DNA of 41,110 nt from assembly GCA_023417885.1 (NCBI GenBank), contig JAEZED010000105.1:1-41110 (forward strand). Direction: 5' to 3'. Source of the stretch: Planctomycetota bacterium. GTDB taxonomy: Bacteria; Planctomycetota; Phycisphaerae; Tepidisphaerales; Tepidisphaeraceae. The notes below the pieces were generated by a model. The model was not told the DNA's origin. It saw nothing but the letters and a program-made list of their open reading frames with translations, and made no database searches. The stretch's first letter is position 1. Every line of letters starts with the position of its first letter. This document shows, in pieces, positions 35,099-41,110 of the stretch. The translations under genes were made by a program, and so were the position numbers.

Positions 35099-35149
35099 CG
35101 TCCGGTATTCGCGCGTGCCCCTTCCTTCCTTCATGGTGCCTGCCGCCAG

Positions 35150-35179
35150 GGTCGATGCTTCGCATGGCGACCGTTTTCT
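35150..35179 (+). terminator. Intrinsic terminator at the end of the exosortase locus
   Basis: GGTCGATGC (35150-35158) pairs with GCAT-gg-CGACC (35162-35172): nine base pairs, a three-base TTC loop and a two-base bulge. GTTTTCT follows. The tail is the same as that of the terminator at 3037-3080. It separates the small PEP-CTERM gene from sucA. Confidence 0.6.
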
Positions 35180-35250
35180 GCCCGTGACGCTGACGGCGTG
35201 ACAGGCGCGGTTTCGCCGCAAACGGTGCGGCCGGATGTGAGTCTGCCGGC

Positions 35251-35256
35251 TATAGT
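35251..35256 (+). promoter_or_regulatory. Candidate -10 element of the sucA promoter
   Basis: TATAGT (five of six matches to TATAAT) lies just after the terminator and about 74 bases before the preferred sucA start. No clear -35 is seen. An in-frame ATG at 35264 is only seven bases downstream and could be a leaderless start, but the later ATG at 35330 has a ribosome binding site. Confidence 0.45.
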
Positions 35257-35329
35257 GGGTTTGATGCGCGCTAAGCAGCGCCAACGCACGCCACGGTGCT
35301 CGTGTGGCGAAGCAATGAAGGTGATTTCG

Positions 35330-38320
35330 ATGCATCAGAACATGCCTGAACCCGCCCCGCCGGAGCCTGACTCTGCGGGGCGTGATCGTGTTTCCAAGCA
35401 GGACGGCGCCCCCACCCAAGCGCCGCCGGACGTGGCACGCCAGCCGGTCGTTGATTTCGCGACCGGCAACGGCCAGTACATCTCGGAGCTTTACGATCGT
35501 TACCTCGCCGATCCGTCGAGCCTGGAGAAGACCTGGCAGGCCTTCTTCGCCGGCTTCACGCTCGGCTCGGGCGGCGGCACCGAACCGCTGGGCGGCGGGC
35601 AGGCGCTCGTCACCGGCGCGGAGCCGCCGCAGGTAGGCGCGCCGGGCTATCTCCAGATGGCGGGCGAGGAGCTGGGGGATTTCGAGATCCCGACGCCGGT
35701 CGGGATCTACGACCTGGTGCACACCTATCGCGAGTTCGGGCACTTCGAGGCAACGCTCAACCCGCTCCAGCAGGAACTCGGGCGCGGGCGCAAGCCCCAC
35801 CCGATGCTCTCGCTTTCGAATTTCGGCCTCGACGACCAGCCGGACGACCTCCAGATCGGCACCGGCGGCTTTCGCGGGCCGTGCGACGGGACGCTGGGCG
35901 ACCTCGTCGGAAAGCTCCGCGACACCTACTGCCACAACATCGGTGTCGAGTACACCGGCATCGCCGACAAGGAGCAGCGCGACTGGCTCGCCGGGCAGAT
36001 GGAGCCAGTGCTCAACCGGCCGCAGCTCAGCGCGGAGCAGAAGAAGCACCTCCTCCGCCAGCTCATCGCCGCCGAGGAGTTCGAGCAGTACCTCCACCGG
36101 GCCTTCGTCGGCTCCAAGCGCTTCAGCATCGAGGGGGCCGAGACGCTCATCCCCCTGATGAACACGATCATCGAGCAGGCCGGCGAACTCGGCGGCGAGC
36201 AGGTGATCTGCGCCATGGCGCATCGCGGCCGTCTCAACGTCCTCGCCCACGTGCTGGAGAAGCCGTATGAGACGATGCTCTCGGAGTTTGCCGGCACCAT
36301 CAAGCACGATGAGAGCCGGTACGGCGACGGCGACGTCAAGTATCACCTCGGCTACGCCAATCAGCGCAGTGTCAAGAGCGACGCCGGCGGACGTGAGCAC
36401 ACCGTCAAGATCAGCCTCCTCCCCAACCCCAGCCACCTGGAGCTGATCAACCCCATCCAGCAGGGGATCATCCGCTGCAAGCAGCAGTGGCTGCTCGACG
36501 GCAATCGCCGCAAGGTCGTGCCGATCACCCTGCACGGCGATGCCGCGTTCTGCGGACAGGGGATCGTCTTCGAGACGCTCAACCTCTCCGAGCTGCGCGG
36601 CTACCGCACCGGTGGGACGATTCACGTGATCGTGAACAACCAGATCGGCTTCACGACGCCGCCGGCGCAGGGGCGCTTCACCCCGTACCCGACGGATGTC
36701 GCCAAGGCGATCCAGGCGCCGGTCTTCCACGTCAACGGCGACGACCCGGAAGCGGTCTGGCACGTTTCGCGGATGGCAATCGGCTTCCGCCAGCGGTTCC
36801 GGCAGGACGTCATGATCGACCTGTGGTGCTACCGCAAGTACGGGCACAACGAGCAGGACGAGCCGAGCTTCACGCAGCCGCTGATGTACAAGGCGATCAA
36901 GGACCACCCCACCGTGCGCGAGCTCTACGCCCGCCGGCTCCTGGAGGAGGGCGTGGTCACGCAGGAGGAGCTGGACCAGATGAAGGCTGCGGTTCTCGAT
37001 CGCCTGAAGGCCGCACGCGAGGCGGCACAGGTCGAGAAGCCGCGCGGCAAGGTGCCCAGCTTCAGCGGCGTCTGGCGCGGCCTCGGCCGGGCGCCGGACG
37101 ACTACCGCGAGTGGGAGGTCGAGACGGCCGTCTCGCGCGACGTCCTCGAACGGGTCACCGGGACGATGTCGAACCTGCCCAAGGGGTTCACTCCCCATCC
37201 GAAGCTCAAGAAACTGCTCGAGGGCCGCATCGAAGCGGTTCGCAGCGGCGAAGGCATCGACTGGGGCACCGGCGAAATGCTGGCGCTGGGCAGCCTCCTG
37301 CTCCAGGGCTCCAATGTCCGCTTCACCGGACAGGACGTGGAGCGCGGCACGTTCAGCCACCGCCACGCCGTCTTGCATGATTACAACACCGGTGAGAAGT
37401 ACCGCCCCCTCCAGCACGTTGGCGGCGGGGCCAAGCACGAGAACCAGGGCCGCTTCGAGATCATCAACTCGATGCTCTCGGAAGAGGCGGTGCTGGCATT
37501 CGAATGGGGCTTCGCCTCGGCCGATCCGCGGAACCTTGTGATCTGGGAGGCGCAGTTCGGCGACTTCGTCAACGGGGCGCAGAACGTGATCGACCAGATC
37601 CTCGCCGCCGCCGAGAGCAAGTGGCGGTACATGAACAGCCTGGTGCTGAACCTGCCGCACGGCTACGAAGGACAGGGACCGGAGCACTCCAACGCCTACC
37701 TGGAGCGGTTCCTCTCGCTGTGCGCCGAGAACAACATGCAGGTGGCCTACCCCAGCTCGCCCGCACAGTACTTCCACATGCTGCGGCGGCAGGTGCTGCG
37801 TAAGTTCCGCAAGCCGCTGATCCTCATGATGCCCAAGAGTCTCCTGCGCAAGCCGGAGGCCTCCAGCCGCCTGGAGGAGCTGGTCAACGGGCGGCTCCAT
37901 CTCGTCATGGACGATCCGGCTGCCCCCCAGCCGGAGAAGGTCCGCCGCGTCCTGCTCTGCACCGGCAAGATCTTCTACACCCTCGACGCCGCAAGGCGCG
38001 AGAAGGCGCGGGACGACGTCGCGATCGTTCGCGTTGAGCAGCTCTACCCCTTCCCGGAGCACGAGATCCGCGCGATCCTCGACCGCTACCGCAAGGCGGC
38101 GGAGGTCTTCTGGGTGCAGGAGGAGCCGAAGAACCGCGGCGCCTGGAGCTTCATGCAGCCGCGCCTGCGGGAGATGTTCGCGGATCGGCTGATCGACTAC
38201 CGCGGCCGCGGCGCTTCGGCGTCGCCGGCGACCGGGAGCCCCAAGATGCATGCCCTCGAGGAGCAGGAACTGGTCGAGGACGCGATCGAGACCGGCAGCC
38301 GCGCCGTCGCCGCAACCTGA
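35330..38320 (+). CDS. sucA: 2-oxoglutarate dehydrogenase E1 component
   Basis: This 996-residue thiamine diphosphate enzyme decarboxylates 2-oxoglutarate in the TCA cycle and passes the succinyl group to the E2 subunit. Start ATG 35330 has GAAGGTGAT upstream; ATG 35315 and ATG 35264 are in frame. Residues about 45-75 (GNGQYISELYDRYLADPSSLEKTWQAFF, split here by its conserved WQAFF) form the E1 N-terminal motif. HRGRLNVLAHVL (H298), PNPSHLELINP, GDAAFCGQG (from G403), VNNQIGFTT, and YRKYGHNEQDEPSFTQP form the ThDP/Mg site. NLPHGYEGQGPEHSNAYLERFL and the C-terminal IVRVEQLYPFP and EEPKNRGAW complete the family. An N-terminal Pro-rich extension is normal. The E2 gene does not follow, so the complex is encoded at split sites. 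Unrelated to the EPS locus. Confidence 0.97.
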   Translation: MHQNMPEPAPPEPDSAGRDRVSKQDGAPTQAPPDVARQPVVDFATGNGQYISELYDRYLADPSSLEKTWQAFFAGFTLGSGGGTEPLGGGQALVTGAEPPQVGAPGYLQMAGEELGDFEIPTPVGIYDLVHTYREFGHFEATLNPLQQELGRGRKPHPMLSLSNFGLDDQPDDLQIGTGGFRGPCDGTLGDLVGKLRDTYCHNIGVEYTGIADKEQRDWLAGQMEPVLNRPQLSAEQKKHLLRQLIAAEEFEQYLHRAFVGSKRFSIEGAETLIPLMNTIIEQAGELGGEQVICAMAHRGRLNVLAHVLEKPYETMLSEFAGTIKHDESRYGDGDVKYHLGYANQRSVKSDAGGREHTVKISLLPNPSHLELINPIQQGIIRCKQQWLLDGNRRKVVPITLHGDAAFCGQGIVFETLNLSELRGYRTGGTIHVIVNNQIGFTTPPAQGRFTPYPTDVAKAIQAPVFHVNGDDPEAVWHVSRMAIGFRQRFRQDVMIDLWCYRKYGHNEQDEPSFTQPLMYKAIKDHPTVRELYARRLLEEGVVTQEELDQMKAAVLDRLKAAREAAQVEKPRGKVPSFSGVWRGLGRAPDDYREWEVETAVSRDVLERVTGTMSNLPKGFTPHPKLKKLLEGRIEAVRSGEGIDWGTGEMLALGSLLLQGSNVRFTGQDVERGTFSHRHAVLHDYNTGEKYRPLQHVGGGAKHENQGRFEIINSMLSEEAVLAFEWGFASADPRNLVIWEAQFGDFVNGAQNVIDQILAAAESKWRYMNSLVLNLPHGYEGQGPEHSNAYLERFLSLCAENNMQVAYPSSPAQYFHMLRRQVLRKFRKPLILMMPKSLLRKPEASSRLEELVNGRLHLVMDDPAAPQPEKVRRVLLCTGKIFYTLDAARREKARDDVAIVRVEQLYPFPEHEIRAILDRYRKAAEVFWVQEEPKNRGAWSFMQPRLREMFADRLIDYRGRGASASPATGSPKMHALEEQELVEDAIETGSRAVAAT

Positions 38321-38343
38321 GCGACACTCGTACCTCCAAGCAC

Positions 38344-38388
38344 GCAGCCGGGGAGCTAGCAAGCGCTGGCTCCCCGGCTGCTTTGTTG
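38344..38388 (+). terminator. Intrinsic terminator of sucA
   Basis: GCAGCCGGGGAGC (38344-38356) pairs perfectly with GCTCCCCGGCTGC (38369-38381), 13 base pairs with a 12-base loop, followed by TTTGTT. It lies 24 bases after the sucA stop. Confidence 0.85.
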
Positions 38389-38635
38389 GCAAGGGCCGTC
38401 AAATCGCACCGCCTGGTGCGCACTTGTGTCGATCACCGACAACTCGACACACTTCTCGCCGGGCTCGGTAGGGAAATCCAGGTGATCGGGTCTCCCGAGC
38501 GGACGGCAGATCAATGGGTTACGGCATTTCTGGCGAACGCGCGCCCACGATTTTGTCCCGTTTCTCAGGCGGCATCCTCTTTGCCCCGTGTGAAGTCACC
38601 GAGCTTCATTCGCCACCCGCAAAGGAGTTGTACTG
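38389..38635 (+). promoter_or_regulatory. Regulatory gap before the membrane-stress operon, with two inverted repeats
   Basis: CGCACC-GCCT-GGTGCG (38405-38420) is a perfect 6-bp inverted repeat. TGTGTCGA (38425-38432) and TCGACACA (38444-38451) form a perfect 8-bp inverted repeat with an 11-base spacer, which would fit a dimeric repressor or activator site. A clear -35/-10 pair was not found. The ribosome binding site AAAGGAG (38621-38627) serves ATG 38636. Confidence 0.45.
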
Positions 38636-39712
38636 ATGCCACCTACCGACAGCCCAAACACCGGTTCGCTTGCCGGCACCAGCCCCGGCCAGGGGACGAG
38701 AAGCCCCACGTCGGGCACCGGCACCACTCTGCCCGCACGCGAAGCAGACACGCCGCGCAGCAACATGAGCGGCGGCCCCTTCCCCACCGGATCCGCCGTC
38801 GGAACCGAGCGTGAAGAGGAGCACAGCCGCGGCGTCGGGGAGCAGGCGCGCGAGATGAAGGATCGCGCCCGCGACCAGGCCCGACAGACCTACGACGAGG
38901 TGAAGCAGTTCACCAACGAGGCCCTGGACAAGGCCCGACGCCAGTGGAGCGATTCGCGCGGCCGGCTCTCCGAGAATGCCCAGAACATGATCGGGCAGCA
39001 GAAGCAGCGGCTGTGCGACGGGATCACCGGCGCCGCCGAGGCCGCCCGCGCTGCCGCGGAGCGGCTCGAGGAGCGGGAAGACCGCAGCATCGCCGGCTAC
39101 GCCCGCACCGCGGCCGACGGCCTGGAGCAGGTGCGCGACTATCTCGCCGCCGCCGACGTCAACGACATGCTCGACGACGTGCGCGGCTTCACGCGCCGGC
39201 ACCCTGAATGGGTGCTCGGAGGCCTGTTCGTCGCCGGGCTCGCCATGTCGCGTTTCCTGAAGGCCGACCGGCGCTTCGGCCCGCGCGGACGCCCGCCCAC
39301 CGGGGCCGACGAAAGCCTTTACGGCGACATCTATCGCTCGCAGTTCGACGCCGACGATGACTTCGGATCGGGCGACTACCAGCGCAGCCACGGCACCGGC
39401 TACCAGGGCGCCTACCGGGAGCCTGGTTCCAGCGGAAGCTACGCCGGCTACAACCCCTCCGGCTCGCTCGGCGGCGCATATGGCCAGTCGTACGGCTCGA
39501 CCAGCGCCGGCAGCACGGGAACGACCGGCTCGAGCAGCCTCGGCGGCACCGGAACCACCGGCGCCGGCAAGGGCAGCTCCACGCCGATTGGCACATCCGG
39601 TGACACCGGCACGACCGGGAGCGGCACGGGCGGCCTCGGCGGCACGATGGCCTCCAATCTCGAGGGGAGCCGCAAGCAGGAGCGGCAGGATCAGAAGGGA
39701 GGTTCGCAATGA
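38636..39712 (+). CDS. YtxH/DUF883-like membrane protein with Gly/Ser/Thr-rich tail
   Basis: This 358-residue protein has the best ribosome binding site in the window (AAAGGAG, eight bases before ATG 38636). Residues about 55-180 are highly charged helix with Lys/Arg/Glu/Ala repeats (REMKDRARDQARQTYDEVKQFTNEALDKAR), then a single hydrophobic segment near 190-210 (PEWVLGGLFVAGLAMSRFLKA). That resembles the YtxH or ElaB/YqjD/DUF883 families of small stress membrane proteins. The C-terminal 140 residues are low complexity (Gly, Ser, Thr, Tyr) with repeated GTTG and SGSLGG units. The stop overlaps the next start in ATGA, so it is co-translated with the holin-X-like gene. Family assignment is tentative. 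Confidence 0.75.
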   Translation: MPPTDSPNTGSLAGTSPGQGTRSPTSGTGTTLPAREADTPRSNMSGGPFPTGSAVGTEREEEHSRGVGEQAREMKDRARDQARQTYDEVKQFTNEALDKARRQWSDSRGRLSENAQNMIGQQKQRLCDGITGAAEAARAAAERLEEREDRSIAGYARTAADGLEQVRDYLAAADVNDMLDDVRGFTRRHPEWVLGGLFVAGLAMSRFLKADRRFGPRGRPPTGADESLYGDIYRSQFDADDDFGSGDYQRSHGTGYQGAYREPGSSGSYAGYNPSGSLGGAYGQSYGSTSAGSTGTTGSSSLGGTGTTGAGKGSSTPIGTSGDTGTTGSGTGGLGGTMASNLEGSRKQERQDQKGGSQ

Positions 39713-40347
39713 CGCGCACCTACACAGACGACCCCACCACGCGCCAGGGCGGCGCCGTCGGCGCGTACACCGCGCCGACGGGTGAACGGGCCCCCGAGGG
39801 CCTGGGCCACGACCCGATGCGCCACCCGCCCAAGCCGGCAGGCGTCGGCCTCGGCCCGGGAAACGAGCCCGCCATCGGTGAGCGATTCGCCACCGACGGT
39901 CGCACGAGCGCCGAGCGCCCCGCCGCGGATCAACGGAGCATCGCGGAACTGATCAAGGAGCTTCGCGATGAAGCGATTCACCTGATTCGCCAGGAGTTGA
40001 ACCTGGCCAAGACCGAGGTGAGCGAGAAGGCGAGCTTCTTCGGCAAGCAGGCGGGCAAGGTCGGCGCCGGCGGCGCTGTCCTGGCAGTCGGAGCCCTGAT
40101 GCTCCTGACGGCGCTCGCGTGCCTGATCGCCTGGATCTTCGCCGCCGCGTGGGAGTGGCACACGACGTCGGCGCTGGCCGCCGGCTACGCGATCGTCGGC
40201 ACGGTGATCGCGATCATCGGCTACTCGCTCTACAAGAGCGCGATGTCCCGGATAAACCGTGAACCGGCTGCCCCCGAACGAACCCTGCAATCCCTGAAGG
40301 AAGACAAACAATGGCTTACGAACAAGACTACCGAAGTGACCCGCTGA
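39709..40347 (+). CDS. Holin-X (phage holin superfamily III)-like membrane protein
   Basis: This 212-residue protein starts at ATG 39709, overlapping the previous stop by four bases, with AGGGAGG upstream. After about 75 disordered residues it has SIAELIKELRDEAIHLIRQELNLAKTEVSEKASF, a charged helix, and two membrane helices (GALMLLTALACLIAWIFAAAWEW and AAGYAIVGTVIAIIGYSLY). This is the layout of the putative actinobacterial holin-X family (PF07332), which is widespread in bacteria outside phages and is often beside DUF3618 proteins. The true function is unknown; lysis is not implied. The next gene overlaps it by 37 bases. Confidence 0.85.
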   Translation: MTRTYTDDPTTRQGGAVGAYTAPTGERAPEGLGHDPMRHPPKPAGVGLGPGNEPAIGERFATDGRTSAERPAADQRSIAELIKELRDEAIHLIRQELNLAKTEVSEKASFFGKQAGKVGAGGAVLAVGALMLLTALACLIAWIFAAAWEWHTTSALAAGYAIVGTVIAIIGYSLYKSAMSRINREPAAPERTLQSLKEDKQWLTNKTTEVTR

Positions 40348-41110
40348 CCGGCCCGTCGGCCGGCGGCGCCACCGGGGCGCGCGGGGCCGACACCAGCTCG
40401 ACGTACCGCGGCGCCGAGTTCGCAACCGAGCGCGACGACGCCGAAGCCGCCGCCATCGAGCGCGACATCGACCGCACGCGCTCGCGCATGGACCGCACGG
40501 TCGACACGCTTGCCGAGCGCCTGCGCCCCTCGAGCATCTTCGGCGACGTCCTCGACTACTTCGCCAGCGACGACGGTGTTCGCACCGAGTCGTCCCAGGG
40601 CCGGAAGATGAAACGCGTCGCCAAACGGGCCGGCGAGGGCCTGTGGGAGACCGTCAAGGCCAACCCAATGCCCAGCGCCCTTATCGCCGGCGGCGTCGCC
40701 TGGCTCATGCTCAAGGGCAACGACGACGAACAGGAAGCCGGCCGCCACGAGCCCGGCATGTACGGCGGGAGTTACGTGGATGCCCGCACGGGCAAGCCGT
40801 ACGACATGCGGACGTACGGGCGCGAGTATCGCGGTTCGCAGCCGATGTACGGCGGATATCGCGAGGAGTCGGGCCCGGGCATGGGCGAGCGCATGAAGCA
40901 CTACGCCGGCGAAGCGGTGGAAGGTGCCAAGCGCGCCGCGGGCTGGGTCGCGGAGAAGGCCGGCGATGCGGCCGGCAGCGTCTCCCGGGCGACCGGCGAC
41001 ATGGCGCATCGTGCCGGCGACGCCGCCTCGGGCGCCGCGGAGCGCACAGGCGGGATGGCCTCGGCCGTCCAGCACCGGCTCGGCGACGCCGCGTCGCGCG
41101 GCTGGGAAGC
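40311..41110 (+). CDS. DUF3618 domain protein, cut by the right window edge
   Basis: This frame opens at ATG 40311 inside the previous gene (37-base overlap) and has no stop before the window ends, giving 266 residues so far. AAGGA lies 12 bases upstream. Residues about 49-75 carry the DUF3618 signature: IERDIDRTRSRMDRTVDTLAERLRP, with PSALIAGGVAWLML as a membrane helix at about 122-135. The C-terminal part consists of repeated Ala/Gly/Glu/Arg helical units (AKRAAGWVAEKAGDAAGSVS, ATGDMAHRAGDAASG) like LEA or apolipoprotein-type helices. Such a repeat pattern fits desiccation or membrane-stress roles; this is inference. The gene continues beyond 41110. Confidence 0.85.
   Translation, partial: MAYEQDYRSDPLTGPSAGGATGARGADTSSTYRGAEFATERDDAEAAAIERDIDRTRSRMDRTVDTLAERLRPSSIFGDVLDYFASDDGVRTESSQGRKMKRVAKRAGEGLWETVKANPMPSALIAGGVAWLMLKGNDDEQEAGRHEPGMYGGSYVDARTGKPYDMRTYGREYRGSQPMYGGYREESGPGMGERMKHYAGEAVEGAKRAAGWVAEKAGDAAGSVSRATGDMAHRAGDAASGAAERTGGMASAVQHRLGDAASRGWE

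Noticed and set aside
34964..38392. Minus-strand frame of 1142 residues opposite sucA
   Set aside because: sucA on the plus strand has all family motifs. The antisense frame is a by-product of high GC third positions and has no recognisable domain. The same applies to long minus frames at 214-2955, 29945-33175, 9774-11660 and 7995-9662.
1..41110. CRISPR arrays, tRNA or rRNA genes, insertion sequences, prophage
   Set aside because: No regularly spaced repeats, no tRNA-like cloverleaf, no transposase or integrase frame was found. The holin-like gene at 39709 is not with phage genes.

Overview
This 41 kb, GC-rich, densely packed window is entirely plus-strand in its gene content. It most resembles a chromosomal segment of a planctomycete, probably Phycisphaerae. 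The evidence is the N-terminal LEARRLM-type motif of the first protein (residues 36-48), which resembles the planctomycete 'LEPR' surface-protein signature, together with an exosortase locus fused to a very large glycosyltransferase cluster. The assignment is an inference from gene content, not a database match.

Layout. (1) 1-3080: a GC hairpin terminator from the previous unit, then a secreted PKD plus beta-helix surface protein closed by a strong intrinsic terminator. (2) 3179-21229: a polysaccharide assembly and export block. It has a GT4 glycosyltransferase, an ABC exporter pair (Wzm/Wzt type, with a Wzt C-terminal sugar-binding extension), three related GT2 genes, two more GT4 genes, a DPM-synthase-like GT2, a Wzy/WaaL-like polymerase or ligase, an ArnT/PMT-like lipid-sugar-dependent transferase and three further GT2 genes. 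(3) 21230-35179: the lipid-carrier and exosortase block. It has a long structured leader, a WecG/TagA transferase fused to a degenerate sugar-nucleotide pyrophosphorylase and left-handed beta-helix, an exosortase, an EpsI-type partner, a Wzc-like co-polymerase/kinase, an initiating phosphoglycosyltransferase that also carries a pyrophosphorylase-like N-terminus, a 1449-residue TPR protein, and a small secreted protein with a VPLPxxxW-type PEP-CTERM sorting tail. A terminator closes this block. (4) 35330-38390: sucA (2-oxoglutarate dehydrogenase E1), monocistronic as far as visible, with its own promoter candidate and terminator. (5) 38636 to the right edge: a three-gene overlapping operon of small membrane proteins (YtxH/DUF883-like, holin-X-like, DUF3618) that looks like an envelope or stress function.

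How the genes could work together. The phosphoglycosyltransferase loads the first sugar phosphate on undecaprenyl phosphate, the WecG-type enzyme adds the next sugar, and the many GT2/GT4 enzymes extend the chain. Either the Wzy-like protein with the Wzc-like co-polymerase or the ABC exporter moves and finishes it. The exosortase, EpsI and TPR protein would process and anchor PEP-CTERM proteins, at least one of which is encoded in the locus. No Wzx flippase and no Wza/OPX outer-membrane exporter is visible here.

Most interesting points. Both enzymes acting at the lipid carrier (WecG-type and phosphoglycosyltransferase) carry what look like inactive NDP-sugar pyrophosphorylase/hexapeptide modules, a possible sugar-nucleotide sensing pair. 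A multibranched RNA-like structure precedes the WecG fusion. Two abutting hairpins end exactly at a start codon of the exosortase substrate gene.
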